A stretch of 57,859 nucleotides of DNA, taken from the NCBI GenBank assembly GCA_013360485.1, contig JABWBN010000003.1:1-57859 (forward strand), written 5' to 3'. Shown here piece by piece: positions 25,360 to 39,209 of this stretch; within the stretch, counting starts at the first letter, position 1, and each line of letters begins with the position of its first letter. The position numbers and the translations under genes are program-made. The notes below the pieces were generated by a model. The model was not told the DNA's origin. It searched no databases and saw only the letters and a list, made by a program, of their open reading frames with translations. Origin of the DNA: Burkholderiaceae bacterium (GTDB lineage: Bacteria > Pseudomonadota > Gammaproteobacteria > Burkholderiales > Burkholderiaceae_C).

Positions 25360-26927
25360 GCCGGCGGCTTGCTGCTCACGTCGTAGGTGACCCGGTTGAT
25401 GCCGCGGACCTCGTTGATGATGCGGCCCGACACGCGCTTGAGCAGTTCGTAGGGCAGCTCGGCCCAGTCGGCCGTCATGAAGTCGCTGGTCTGCACGGCG
25501 CGCAGCGCCACCACGTAGTCGTAGGTGCGGCCGTCGCCCATCACGCCGACGCTCTTGACGGGCAGGAACACGGCGAAGGCCTGGCTGGTGAGGTCGTACC
25601 AGGTCTTGCCCGTGCGTTCGTCGACGGTTCGGCGCAGTTCTTCGATGAAGATGTGGTCGGCACGGCGCAGCAGGTCGGCATATTCGCGCTTGACCTCGCC
25701 CAGGATGCGCACGCCCAGCCCCGGGCCGGGGAACGGGTGTCGATAGACCATGTCGTGCGGAAGCCCCAGTGCCACGCCCAGCTCGCGCACCTCGTCCTTG
25801 AACAGGTCGCGCAGGGGTTCGAGCAGCTTCAGGCCGAGCGTCTCGGGCAGGCCACCGACGTTGTGGTGGCTCTTGATCGTGGTGGCCTTCTTGGTCTTGG
25901 CGCCGCCGGACTCGATCACGTCCGGGTAGATCGTGCCCTGGGCAAGCCATTTCGCACTCTGAAGTTTGCAGGCCTCGGCCTGGAACACCTCGACGAACTC
26001 TCGGCCGATGATCTTGCGCTTGGCCTCGGGGTCGGCCACGCCGGCCAGCGCCGCCATGAACTGGGTGCTGGCGTCCACATGAACCACCTTGGCATGCAGG
26101 CGTCCGGCGAACATTTCCATCACCATGGCGCCTTCGTTCAGCCGCAACAGGCCATGGTCGACGAAAACGCAGGTGAGTTGCTCGCCGATGGCACGGTGGA
26201 TGAGCGCTGCGGCCACGCTGGAGTCGACACCGCCGGACAGCCCCAGGATCACCTCGTCGCTTCCCACCTGCTCGCGGATCTTCTCGACGGCCTCGGCGAT
26301 GTGGTCGCGCATCACCCAGTCGGGACTGGCGGCGCAGATGTCGAGCACGAAACGCTCGAGCAGCGCCCTGCCCTGCAAGGTGTGCGTCACCTCGGGATGA
26401 AACTGCACGGCGTAGTAGCGGCGTGTTTCATCGGCCATGCCGGCAATCGGGCAGCTCGGTGTGCTGGCCATCAGCTTGAAGCCCGGCGGCATGGCCGTGA
26501 CCTTGTCGCCGTGGCTCATCCATACCTTCAGCATGCCGTGGCTTTCGGACGTGCGGTAGTCTTCGATGCCATCGAGCAGCCGGGTGTGGCCGTGTGCACG
26601 CACCTCGGCGTAGCCGAACTCGCGATGCGTGCTGGCCTCGACCTGCCCGCCCAGCTGCACGGTCATCGTGAACATGCCGTAGCAGATGCCCAACACGGGC
26701 ACGCCCAGCTGCCACACCACCTCGGGCGCGCGCAGCTCGTGCTCTTCGTAGGTGCTGGCATGGCTGCCTGACAGGATGACGCCCTTCGGAGCGAACTCCC
26801 GGATGAAGTCGGCGGACACGTCGTTGGGGTGGATCTCGCAGTAGACGTGCGCCTCGCGGATGCGCCGCGCGATCAGCTGCGTGACCTGCGAGCCGAAGTC
26901 CAGGATGAGGATCTTGTCGTGATTCAT
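25341..26927 (-). CDS. guaA: GMP synthase (glutamine-hydrolysing)
   Basis: Converts XMP to GMP with ATP and glutamine, the last step of guanine nucleotide synthesis. At 528 residues it is full length: a class I glutamine amidotransferase domain with the nucleophile in LGICYGM and the His/Glu pair in [11 protein letters not shown], the ATP pyrophosphatase domain with the PP-loop [16 protein letters not shown], and the dimerisation domain ending KPPATIEWE. The ATG overlaps the upstream MFS gene's stop (ATGA). The 3' end is the candidate attachment site discussed separately, and the coding sequence is intact there. Confidence 0.98.
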   Translation of the reverse strand: MNHDKILILDFGSQVTQLIARRIREAHVYCEIHPNDVSADFIREFAPKGVILSGSHASTYEEHELRAPEVVWQLGVPVLGICYGMFTMTVQLGGQVEASTHREFGYAEVRAHGHTRLLDGIEDYRTSESHGMLKVWMSHGDKVTAMPPGFKLMASTPSCPIAGMADETRRYYAVQFHPEVTHTLQGRALLERFVLDICAASPDWVMRDHIAEAVEKIREQVGSDEVILGLSGGVDSSVAAALIHRAIGEQLTCVFVDHGLLRLNEGAMVMEMFAGRLHAKVVHVDASTQFMAALAGVADPEAKRKIIGREFVEVFQAEACKLQSAKWLAQGTIYPDVIESGGAKTKKATTIKSHHNVGGLPETLGLKLLEPLRDLFKDEVRELGVALGLPHDMVYRHPFPGPGLGVRILGEVKREYADLLRRADHIFIEELRRTVDERTGKTWYDLTSQAFAVFLPVKSVGVMGDGRTYDYVVALRAVQTSDFMTADWAELPYELLKRVSGRIINEVRGINRVTYDVSSKPPATIEWE

Positions 26928-28203
26928 GGTGTCACCGATGCAGCGCCCGTAGCGGCGTGGCGCCGGAAGTAGCGGATGGCCAGCGCGGCGCCACAGGCCT
27001 GCAGCGCTGCGCAGAAGTAAAAGGGCAAGCCCATGCGCCAGTCACCGGGCGGCAGGTGGGATACCAGGCCGAGCAAAGGCGTGGCCACCATGGGCGCGAC
27101 GACCGCCATCATGCTGTTGATGGACGCCAGCGAGCCCATCGTCGAGCCCTGGGCGCGGGCGTCGGCGGCGTTGGCGATCAGGCTCTGGATGGCTGCAGCG
27201 GCACCCCCGCCGATGATGCCGCCCACGACGATCACCACGTACATCATCCAACCCTCGGTCGCTAGGCCGAACCCGAGGTAGCTCAGCGATCCGGACACCA
27301 GGCCTACCGCGGCAAGCGCCTGGGTGCTGAAGCGCGCCAGCATATGCCGCAGCAGCACGCCTTGCACCAATGCCGAGATGGCACCCACGGCAAAGAGCGA
27401 CCAGCCCACCTCGGCCGGCCCCCATCCGAACTTGAACTTCGTGTACAGCACCCAGCTCGTATGCAGCGTGAACTGCGACAACGCGGCGAGCGCCACCACC
27501 ACCACCAGCGGCCCCACCCCCTGCAGGCGCGCCAACGTCCCCAAAGCCGCGAACGGATGGACCCGGCTCCAGCGGAAGGGTTGCCGGCGCTCACGGGGCA
27601 GCGACTCGGGCAGCACGAAGAAGCCATAAAGCCAATTCACCACTGCAAGCGACCCGGCCACAAAGAACGGCAGGCGGATGTCGATGGCACCCAGCAGCCC
27701 GCCAAGCACCGGGCCCAGGATGAACCCGATGCCGAACATCGCGCCCAACATGCCGAATCGCCGCGCGCGCTCCTCCGGTGGGGTGATGTCGGAAACGTAG
27801 GCATTGGCCACGGCCGCGTTGGCCTGCATGGCCCCGGAGAACAGGCGTACCGTGATGAGCATCCACAAGGCCGTGGCCAGTGCGGTGACGAAGAAGCTCA
27901 GCGCCAACCCGCAGAAGCCAACGAGCAGCACAGGCCGCCGGCCGTAGCGATCCGACAGCGCGCCCAGCACCGGCGAGCCGAAGAAGTTGGCCACGCCGAA
28001 TGTGATGGTCACGGCGCCATACCACCACGCGTGCTCGGTGGGCGAGGCCGTGAAGGTGCCCACCAGATGCGGCAGCACGGGAATGATCAGGCCGATCGAC
28101 ACCATGTCGATCAGCACCGTGATCATGATGAAGACCATCGCGGGGCTGCGCCCGCCGGCCGGCGCCTGCTCAGGCGCGTCGTGGGCATGCCGCATCGGCG
28201 CGC

Positions 28204-28207
<4 letters not shown>
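26924..28207 (-). CDS. MFS transporter, TetA-like (TCR/Tet family)
   Basis: A 12-helix inner-membrane exporter of 427 residues. [14 protein letters not shown] in helix 1 and [16 protein letters not shown] between helices 2 and 3 are the hallmark motifs of the TCR/Tet group of proton-driven drug efflux proteins, and [21 protein letters not shown] is motif C of antiporters. It sits between guaB and guaA with 4-base overlaps on both sides, so it is translated with the GMP pathway. That position makes purine or nucleoside export as plausible as drug export. TetA identity should not be taken to mean tetracycline resistance. Confidence 0.92.
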
Positions 28208-29673
<1,466 letters not shown>

Positions 29674-29864
29674 GGGAATGGCTCCAGACGCAAAAGCGGA
29701 TTATAGGGAAGGCACCATGCCAAAGCCCGCGCAGTGCCGCGCGGGACGTCCACTCGAGCGGCCGACCGGAGGGCTGCGGTATCCGAGGCGTTCACGATTT
29801 GTGGCCGACGGCCACGCGCGCACCGCTACACTGTCGCGGTGCTGCAATGCTGAGGACGAGTGAA

Positions 29865-30365
29865 ATGCACGCGAAGCTGGCCATCGGATTGCTGTGCGCG
29901 GCCCTGGTTGCCGCGCTGCCGGCGCATGCCCAGTGGAAGTGGAAGGACTCCAGCGGCCAGGTGCACATCAGTGACCGCCCGCCGCCGGCCGACGTGCCCG
30001 ACGCCAGCATCCTCCAGCGTCCGGCAGCGCCCACGGTTCGCAGGGCGGCGCCGGCGGCAGCCGCTGCCTCGGTGGCGGCCAGCGGGCCTTCTGCCGCAAG
30101 CAGGCCCCGGGTTGACAGCGAGCTCGAAGCCCGCATGAAGAAGGCCGAGCAGGAACAGAAGGCCAAGGCCAAGGCCGAGGAGGAGCGCGTCGCCGCTTCA
30201 CGGGCCGAGAATTGCCGCCGGGCCCGGCAGCAGCTGGCTGCATTGGAGAGCGGCATGCGCGTGGTGCGCATGAACGACAAGGGCGAGCGCGAGTATCTTG
30301 ACGACGCCCAGCGTGCCGCGGAGGTTCAGCGCGCCCGGCAACTCATCGCGTCAGAATGCCAGTGA
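29865..30365 (+). CDS. DUF4124 domain protein, exported
   Basis: A 166-residue protein with a Sec signal peptide (MHAKLAIGLLCAALVAALPAHA) followed at once by the short DUF4124 motif (QWKWKDSSGQVHISDRPPPADVP). An Ala/Pro linker and a charged coiled-coil-like segment (ELEARMKKAEQEQKAKAKAEEE) complete it. The start was moved from the track's 29799 to the signal-peptide Met. Function is unknown for the family; it is probably periplasmic. It is divergent from guaB and convergent with rnfH. Confidence 0.85.
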   Translation: MHAKLAIGLLCAALVAALPAHAQWKWKDSSGQVHISDRPPPADVPDASILQRPAAPTVRRAAPAAAAASVAASGPSAASRPRVDSELEARMKKAEQEQKAKAKAEEERVAASRAENCRRARQQLAALESGMRVVRMNDKGEREYLDDAQRAAEVQRARQLIASECQ

Positions 30366-30372
30366 CCGCACG

Positions 30373-30708
30373 CTAGCCAGCGCCAGCCGACCGCGGCGCA
30401 CGGCGCAGGCCGTCACGCCGATAGCGCTGGCGCCGGGCTTCCTTCGGGTCGACCCGCAGCGGCCGATACAGCTCCACGCGGTCGCCGTCGCGCAGCAGCG
30501 CGTCATGTTCACACGCGCGGCTCCAAACACCAGCCTGCAAAGCCTGTCGGTGCTCGCTCGGCATAGCCAGCCACCAGTCACACATCGCCAGGGCCTGGCC
30601 CAGCGTTGCCGGTGCCGGCAACTGCACAACGGTGTGGTGCAACTCATGCGGTGCCGGCGCGTACATCACCTCGATGCGCATCAGGTTCACCGCGTCATCG
30701 TTCGCCAT
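30373..30708 (-). CDS. rnfH: RnfH family protein
   Basis: A 111-residue ubiquitin-like beta-grasp protein: [20 protein letters not shown], a helix with LGQALAMC, then [25 protein letters not shown], which is the family signature end. The start [14 protein letters not shown] is used. It overlaps the 3' end of ratA by 14 bases and the order ratA-rnfH is a conserved pair. Its biochemical role is not established; RnfH is named after the rnf electron transport cluster but no rnf genes are here. Confidence 0.9.
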   Translation of the reverse strand: MANDDAVNLMRIEVMYAPAPHELHHTVVQLPAPATLGQALAMCDWWLAMPSEHRQALQAGVWSRACEHDALLRDGDRVELYRPLRVDPKEARRQRYRRDGLRRAPRSAGAG

Positions 30709-31144
30709 GGATCTGCTCCGCACGCTTGACAAAAGAGTCGACGAACGTGTTCGCGACCCGATCGAACACGGGGCTCAAGACCCGCTCGAGCGGGGAGCTC
30801 GCAAACGCGTAGCGCAGGTCGAAGTCGATGCGGCAAGCCGACGCGCCGGCCTGCTTGCCGATCGGCACGAAGCGCCAGGTGCCGTCCAGCGCCGAAAACG
30901 GACCGTCCACCAGGCGCATGACGACCTGCTCATGTGGCGTGTGCTCGTTGCGCGTGGTGAACGCATGACGCAAGCCCGCGTAAGCCAGGTGCAGGCGCGC
31001 GGTCATGCCACCGCCATCTCGTGCCAGGACCTCGGCGCGATCACACCACGGCAGGAAGCCGGGATAGTCCTCGACACCTGTGACGAGCTCGTACATCTCG
31101 CGGGCCGAGTACCACAGCAGGACCGACTTCTTCACATGCTTCAT
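30695..31144 (-). CDS. ratA: RatA/PasT family START-domain protein
   Basis: A 149-residue SRPBCC (START-like) protein: [37 protein letters not shown] and the end [11 protein letters not shown] are typical. In E. coli the homologue was described as the RatA toxin blocking 70S assembly, while eukaryotic relatives (Coq10) bind ubiquinone, so a quinone-lipid role is at least as likely. The track start at 31618 runs backward through smpB and is rejected; the ATG at 31144 gives family length. It is divergent from smpB across 93 bp. Confidence 0.92.
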   Translation of the reverse strand: MKHVKKSVLLWYSAREMYELVTGVEDYPGFLPWCDRAEVLARDGGGMTARLHLAYAGLRHAFTTRNEHTPHEQVVMRLVDGPFSALDGTWRFVPIGKQAGASACRIDFDLRYAFASSPLERVLSPVFDRVANTFVDSFVKRAEQIHGER

Positions 31145-31237
31145 ACAATGCCGCGATTCTAGAAGGCGACCCGACCGCGCGCTGTCGATGGCCCGGGGGA
31201 CCGTGCCCGCGTGCAGGCCGCCGTCATCGCCACGCTC

Positions 31238-31708
31238 ATGTCCGCACCCATTGCTGAAAACCGCCGCGCCCGTTTCGACTACCACCTCGAGGAGTTCTAT
31301 GAGGCTGGTGTCGTGCTGGAAGGCTGGGAGATCAAGGCGATCCGCGCCGGCCAGGTGCAGCTCACCGACGGTTATGTGGTGATCCGCGACGGCGAGCTCT
31401 ATCTCATCGGTTGCCGCATCAATGCGCTGCGATCGGCCAGCACCCACGTGCACCCCGAAGCCGACCGCACCAAGAAGCTCCTGATGCACAAGGACGAAAT
31501 CCGACGCCTGATCGGCAAAGTGGAGCAGCGCGGCTACACCCTGGTGCCGGTCAACCTTCACTACCGCGGCGGTCGGGTGAAGGCGGAGATCGCACTGGCA
31601 AAGGGCAAGGCCCAGCACGACAAGCGCGAGACCGAGAAGAAGCGCGACTGGGAGCGCGAGCGCGGCCGCCTGATGCGCACCAAGGTGTCGTCAGCCGGAC
31701 GCGAGTAG
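31238..31708 (+). CDS. smpB: SsrA-binding protein
   Basis: Binds tmRNA and delivers it to stalled ribosomes in trans-translation. The 156-residue protein carries the conserved oligonucleotide-binding barrel ([55 protein letters not shown]) and the basic C-terminal tail ([20 protein letters not shown]), which reaches the decoding centre. The start [10 protein letters not shown] is used instead of the track's 31211. No tmRNA gene was seen in the window. Confidence 0.96.
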   Translation: MSAPIAENRRARFDYHLEEFYEAGVVLEGWEIKAIRAGQVQLTDGYVVIRDGELYLIGCRINALRSASTHVHPEADRTKKLLMHKDEIRRLIGKVEQRGYTLVPVNLHYRGGRVKAEIALAKGKAQHDKRETEKKRDWERERGRLMRTKVSSAGRE

Positions 31709-31725
31709 CCGCGCCCTGGCGGGCC

Positions 31726-32511
31726 TCAGCTCCACTTGGGTGGCCGCTTGTCGATGAAGGCCTGCACGCCCTCGAGTGCGGCGTCGTCCATCATGTTGCA
31801 AGCCATCGTCTCGCAGGCGTCGGCATAGGCCGCCTCGATCCCTTCTTCGATCTGGCGGTAAAAGAGCTGCTTGCCCATGGCCAGCGCCACGCGCGGCTTG
31901 GCCACGATGGCCGCCACCAGCTTTTCGAGCGCCTCGTCCAGTTCCGTGGGATCGGCGACCCGGTTGACCAGTCCCAGGCGCCGCGCCTCCTCTGCGCCGA
32001 CAAACTCGCCCGTGACCAGCATTTCGAAGGCTGCCTTGCGCGACAAGTTGCGCGACAGGGCCACACTGGGCGTGGAACAGAACAGGCCGAGGTTGACGCC
32101 GCTGACGGCAAAGCGTGCGTCACTGGCCGCCACGGCCAGGTCGCACATCGCCACCAATTGGCAGCCCGCTGCCGTGGCAATGCCATGCACGCGCGCGATC
32201 ACGGGCACGTCCAGGCGCTGGATCGCGAGCATCATGCGCCCGCACTGGTTAAACAGGCGCTCGTAGTAGCTTTGCGACGGATCGGTGCGCATTTCCTTGA
32301 GGTCGTGGCCAGCGCAGAACGCCCGACCCGCCCCCGCCAGCACCACCACACGCACGCTGTCGTCGCTCGCAATCTGGTCCAGCTCGGTTTGCAGCGCGGC
32401 GATCATCGCCTCGGACAGCGAATTGAAGGCCTGCGGACGGTTGAGCGTCAGTCGCAGCACACCGCGGGCATCCAGGGTGCGCAGGATCAGCGGGTCATCG
32501 GTGCCAAGCAT
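31726..32511 (-). CDS. Enoyl-CoA hydratase/isomerase family protein
   Basis: A 261-residue crotonase-fold enzyme that hydrates enoyl-CoA. The oxyanion-hole segments AGAGRAFCAGHDLKEM and ARVHGIATAAGCQLVAMCDL are present. At the usual second catalytic Glu position the sequence has NLGLFCSTP, without the acidic residue of classical hydratases, so a hydrolase, isomerase or other crotonase activity is possible. The start is set at MLGTDDPLILRTLDARGV. It is convergent with smpB and divergent from the gcv riboswitch operon. Confidence 0.85.
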   Translation of the reverse strand: MLGTDDPLILRTLDARGVLRLTLNRPQAFNSLSEAMIAALQTELDQIASDDSVRVVVLAGAGRAFCAGHDLKEMRTDPSQSYYERLFNQCGRMMLAIQRLDVPVIARVHGIATAAGCQLVAMCDLAVAASDARFAVSGVNLGLFCSTPSVALSRNLSRKAAFEMLVTGEFVGAEEARRLGLVNRVADPTELDEALEKLVAAIVAKPRVALAMGKQLFYRQIEEGIEAAYADACETMACNMMDDAALEGVQAFIDKRPPKWS

Positions 32512-32720
32512 GGGGTGGGTCCTTCGGGGATCGGTCGGGCGCCAGAACGTGGAGCCGCGGCGCCGCACGAGCGTTGGCGCGACGGCGCGAACGTGCTGGA
32601 CGATGTACGGGCGTCTGCTCGCGCGAGGCGACAGTCGGGCATCATCGCGCGAGCCCGCAGGCCGTGCCGCGGTGATTGTCCTAACCTGCACCGGCGCGCC
32701 ATGGGCTACACTGCGCGCCG

Positions 32721-32935
32721 TCAGGAGAGAGCTTCACCCGAAGCCGCCGAAGGCGCAGAGGCATCCCCTCGAACGCTCAGGCAAAAGGACTGGCAAGCGC
32801 CACGCCTCGTGCGCGGCGTTCCTCACTGGAGAGAGGCGGGTTATTCCATTCGTGGATGCAGCCCGCCCACCGAAGGGGCAAGCGGAGCCGGCATCACCGG
32901 CGCCGCCAATCTCTCAGGTAAAGCGGACAGCGAGG
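32721..32935 (+). ncRNA. Tandem glycine riboswitch
   Basis: Two glycine aptamers lie in tandem ahead of gcvT. Aptamer 1 (about 32721-32791) runs from AGGAGAGAGC through GCCGCCGAAGGCGCA to CTCAGGCAAAAGGACT. Aptamer 2 (about 32826-32935) runs from TGGAGAGAGGCGGG through CACCGAAGGGGCAA to CTCTCAGGTAAAGCGGACAG. The GGAGAG, CCGAAGG and CTCAGGNAAA...GGAC core elements are conserved in both. Binding glycine is known to turn on gcv operons. A TACACT sequence at 32706 may be the -10. Confidence 0.95.
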
Positions 32936-32972
32936 GCAGCCCCCACCTCCGGGTGGGTGCCCGATGCCCTCG
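32931..32972 (+). promoter_or_regulatory. Expression-platform hairpin of the glycine riboswitch
   Basis: CGAGGGCA (32931-32938) pairs perfectly with TGCCCTCG (32965-32972); an inner stem of CCCACC with GGTGGG strengthens it. Its first bases overlap the end of aptamer 2, and the gcvT ribosome binding site lies 12 bases past it. With no T-tract, control of translation initiation or Rho access fits better than intrinsic termination. Confidence 0.5.
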
Positions 32973-32996
32973 ATCAGCGTCTCGAAGGAGGCCCGT

Positions 32997-34109
32997 ATGA
33001 CCGCCCACCTGCTGCGCACCCCGCTGCACGCTCTCCATGTCGAACTCGGCGCCAAGATGGTGCCCTTCGCCGGCTATGACATGCCGGTCAACTATCCCGG
33101 TGGCATCCTCGCCGAGCATCGCCATTGCCGCGACTTCGCTGCACTGTTCGATGTGTCGCACATGGGCCAGCTGCAGCTGCGGGGCGGCGACGCTGCAGCC
33201 GCCCTGGAAACGCTGGTCCCGGTGGACGTCATCGACCTGCCGGTCGGAAAGCAGCGTTATGCCTTCTTCACCAACGCGGCCGGCGGCCTGCTCGACGACC
33301 TGATGATCACCCGCCGCGCCGACCACCTGTTTCTCGTGGTCAATGCGGCGTGCAAGGAAGCCGACCAGCGACACCTGATCACCCACATCGGGCACCGCTG
33401 CACGATGGTGCCGCTGCCCGAGCGGGCCCTGCTGGCGCTGCAAGGACCCGCAGCCGTGACGGCGCTGGCGCAACTCGACCCGGGTGTGGCCGATCTCACC
33501 TTCATGACCGGTGGCGATTTCACCCTGGCCGGTGCGTCGTGCTTCGTCACGCGATCGGGCTATACCGGCGAAGACGGATTCGAGATCTCGGTGCCGGCCG
33601 ACGCCGCCGAACGCCTGGCTCGCGCCATGCTGGCGCTGCCGGACGTCAAGCCCGCTGGGCTCGGTGCGCGCGACACGCTGCGGCTGGAGGCAGGCCTTTG
33701 CCTTTACGGCCACGACATCAACGAGACCACCACCCCGGTCGAAGCCGGGCTCACCTGGGCGATCCAGAAAGTGCGCCGTCCGGGTGGCGCGCGTGCCGGA
33801 GGCTACCCTGGTGCCGCGGTGATCGAGTCGCAACTGGCCCTGGGCCCCAAGATCAAGCGCGTGGGCCTGAGCGGCCTCGAGAAGGTGCCAGTGCGCGAGG
33901 GCGCTCCCATCGTCGATGCGCAGGGCCACAAGCTCGGGCATGTCACCAGCGGCACGCTGGGCCCCACCGTCTTCGAGCCGGTGGCCATGGCCTACCTGGC
34001 CGCCAACCACGCCATCGCGCACCACGAGGTCTATGCCGAGGTGCGTGGCAAGCGCCTGCCGATGCGCGTGGCGCCGATGCCGTTCACGCCCCATCGCTAC
34101 CACCGCTGA
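32997..34109 (+). CDS. gcvT: Glycine cleavage system T protein (aminomethyltransferase)
   Basis: Transfers the methylene group from lipoyl-bound aminomethyl to tetrahydrofolate, releasing ammonia. The 370-residue protein has the expected folate-binding signatures (KMVPFAGYDMPVNYPGG, SHMGQLQLRG, SGYTGEDGFEISVP, GLGARDTLRLEAGLCLYGHD). The ATG at 32997 follows AAGGAGG, so the track start at 32964 is rejected. First gene of the riboswitch-controlled operon. Confidence 0.97.
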   Translation: MTAHLLRTPLHALHVELGAKMVPFAGYDMPVNYPGGILAEHRHCRDFAALFDVSHMGQLQLRGGDAAAALETLVPVDVIDLPVGKQRYAFFTNAAGGLLDDLMITRRADHLFLVVNAACKEADQRHLITHIGHRCTMVPLPERALLALQGPAAVTALAQLDPGVADLTFMTGGDFTLAGASCFVTRSGYTGEDGFEISVPADAAERLARAMLALPDVKPAGLGARDTLRLEAGLCLYGHDINETTTPVEAGLTWAIQKVRRPGGARAGGYPGAAVIESQLALGPKIKRVGLSGLEKVPVREGAPIVDAQGHKLGHVTSGTLGPTVFEPVAMAYLAANHAIAHHEVYAEVRGKRLPMRVAPMPFTPHRYHR

Positions 34110-34155
34110 CCTTCCCCCCAGTCGTCACATCCCCATCGCACTCGGAGCCCTTCCC

Positions 34156-34530
34156 ATGACCACCATGTTCACCCCCGACCACGAATGGATCAACATCGAG
34201 GACCACGAGGCGGCGGTCGTCGGCATCACGCTGCACGCGCAGGACGCGCTGGGCGACGTGGTGTTCGTCGACTTGCCGGAAGCGGGCCGCACCTACAAAA
34301 AGGGTGAAGTTGCAGGCGTGGTGGAGTCGGTGAAAGCGGCGGCCGACATCTACATGCCGGTGGACGGCGAAATCGTGGAGGTCAACGAGGCGCTGCGGGC
34401 CGACCCTGCACTGGCCAACCGCGACCCGATGGGCGAAGGCTGGTTCTTCAAGGTGCATGTCACCGACATGGGCCAGTTCGACCAACTGATGGATCCACCG
34501 GCGTACGACGCCCTGCTCAAGACGCTCTGA
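34156..34530 (+). CDS. gcvH: Glycine cleavage system H protein
   Basis: The 124-residue lipoyl carrier that shuttles the aminomethyl group between P, T and L proteins. The lipoylation lysine is in VESVKAAADIYMPV, and HEWINIEDHEAAVVGIT and DPMGEGWFFKVHV are classical. The start at 34156 gives MTTMFTPDHEW. It sits 46 bp after gcvT and 177 bp before gcvP. No L protein (lpd) gene is in the window; it is usually supplied from elsewhere. Confidence 0.97.
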   Translation: MTTMFTPDHEWINIEDHEAAVVGITLHAQDALGDVVFVDLPEAGRTYKKGEVAGVVESVKAAADIYMPVDGEIVEVNEALRADPALANRDPMGEGWFFKVHVTDMGQFDQLMDPPAYDALLKTL

Positions 34531-34707
34531 CCCCGGAGCCGCCGGGCAGTTCCGCACCGGCCGTATGTTTGGGGAGTGCACGGGTCGCAGGCGCCTGGGC
34601 GCCAGCACTACCCCCCATCGAACCTCCCATCACGCGCGGCGAACGACCTGGCGCCTGGCGACCAGCCAGCGCCCGCGCCCTGCGCCCTCCCCCTGCCTGA
34701 CCTTGCC

Positions 34708-37641
<2,934 letters not shown>

Positions 37642-37658
37642 ACCGCCTGGAGGTGCCC

Positions 37659-39050
37659 ATGGCCGTCTCCGTCTTCGACCTGTTCAAGATCGGCATCGGG
37701 CCGAGCAGTTCCCACACCGTGGGCCCGATGCGAGCCGCGCGCATGTTCGTCACGCGGCTGGCGAGCGATGGGCAGCTTGCCGACGTGGCCCGGTTGCGCT
37801 GCGAGTTGTACGGCTCGCTCGGCGCCACCGGCAAGGGCCACGGCAGCGACAAGGCGGTGCTGCTGGGTCTGATGGGGCACGAGCCGGACGCCATCGACCC
37901 GGATGCCATTCCGGCGTTGCTGGAGGACACGCGGCGCAAGCAGCAGCTGCAGTTGCCCGGCGGTCTCTGCCTGGCCTTCAACGAGGGAGAGGACCTCACC
38001 TTCCACCGCCGCGAGTCCCTGCCCTTCCATGCCAACGGCATGCGGTTCACGGCGTTCGACGGTGCCGGTGCCGAGCTCGCCAACCGCGTGTACTACTCGG
38101 TGGGTGGCGGCTTCGTCGTCAGCGATGTCGTCGCCACCGACGGCAGCCGCCACAAGGCGGTCGCCCCCGACACCACCACCCTGCCGCACCCCTTCCACAG
38201 TGCCGCGCAGCTGTTGACACGCACCCAGGAACTGAGCTGCAGCATCGCGCAGGTCATGCGGCGCAACGAGCGGCATTGGCGGGGCGACGACGAAATCGAC
38301 CAGGGCCTGCTGCGCATCTGGCAAACCATGCAGGAGTGCGTGGCACGCGGTTGCCGCACCGAAGGCCTGCTGCCCGGGGGGTTCAAGGTCAAGCGCCGGG
38401 CGGCGGCCCTGCACCGTTCGTTGACCGGCAACCCGGAGGCCGCACTGCGCGACCCGCTGCAGGTGCTCGATTGGGTGAACCTCTACGCCTTGGCAGTGAA
38501 CGAAGAGAACGCCGCCGGCGGCCGCGTGGTCACGGCGCCGACCAACGGTGCCGCGGGCATCGTGCCGGCTGTGCTGCACTACTACCACCGGTTCGTGCAT
38601 GGCAGCAGCGACCGCGGTGTGATCGACTTCCTGCTCACCGCGGCGGCGATCGGCATTCTTTACAAGGAGAACGCCAGCATCAGCGGCGCCGAAGTGGGCT
38701 GCCAGGGCGAGGTCGGCGTGGCCTGCTCCATGGCGGCGGGCGCGCTGTGTGCGGTGCTCGGCGGCACACCCGAGCAGGTGGAAAACGCAGCCGAGATCGG
38801 CATGGAGCATCACCTGGGGCTGACCTGCGACCCGGTGGGCGGATTGGTGCAGATTCCGTGCATCGAACGCAACGCCATCGCCTCGGTGAAGGCGATCAAC
38901 GCCGCACGCATGGCCCTTCGCGGCGACGGCACCCACTTCGTGAGCCTGGACCAGGTCATCAAGACCATGCGCGAAACCGGCGCCGACATGATGACCAAGT
39001 ACAAGGAAACGGCCCGTGGCGGGCTGGCGGTGAACATCGTCGAGTGCTGA
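37659..39050 (+). CDS. sdaA: L-serine ammonia-lyase, single-chain iron-sulfur type
   Basis: Deaminates serine to pyruvate and ammonia. The 463-residue protein has the beta-domain opening [20 protein letters not shown] and, in the alpha-domain, three cysteines for the iron-sulfur cluster ([17 protein letters not shown] and later [16 protein letters not shown]). The ATG at 37659 has GGAGG 5 bases upstream; the track's GTG at 37653 overlaps that site. It starts 17 bp after gcvP, so the operon probably channels glycine via GlyA-made serine to pyruvate under glycine control. Confidence 0.96.
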   Translation: MAVSVFDLFKIGIGPSSSHTVGPMRAARMFVTRLASDGQLADVARLRCELYGSLGATGKGHGSDKAVLLGLMGHEPDAIDPDAIPALLEDTRRKQQLQLPGGLCLAFNEGEDLTFHRRESLPFHANGMRFTAFDGAGAELANRVYYSVGGGFVVSDVVATDGSRHKAVAPDTTTLPHPFHSAAQLLTRTQELSCSIAQVMRRNERHWRGDDEIDQGLLRIWQTMQECVARGCRTEGLLPGGFKVKRRAAALHRSLTGNPEAALRDPLQVLDWVNLYALAVNEENAAGGRVVTAPTNGAAGIVPAVLHYYHRFVHGSSDRGVIDFLLTAAAIGILYKENASISGAEVGCQGEVGVACSMAAGALCAVLGGTPEQVENAAEIGMEHHLGLTCDPVGGLVQIPCIERNAIASVKAINAARMALRGDGTHFVSLDQVIKTMRETGADMMTKYKETARGGLAVNIVEC

Positions 39051-39209
39051 GCGACGCGCCGCTTCGTTGAACGACGAATCGCGAATAGGCCGGTTTCCGC
39101 TGGGCTTATTCCGGCTTTGTCGTTGTGGTTGATGCCGGAACATGGCACCCGTCGAGAAATCCGTACAGGGTCCTCGCTGTCGTACCGTTGTCCAGTCTGG
39201 GAGTTCGCC

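Noticed and set aside
31411-33000. 529-residue plus-strand ORF
   Set aside because: Runs across smpB, antisense to the enoyl-CoA hydratase gene, and through the riboswitch; no coding features.
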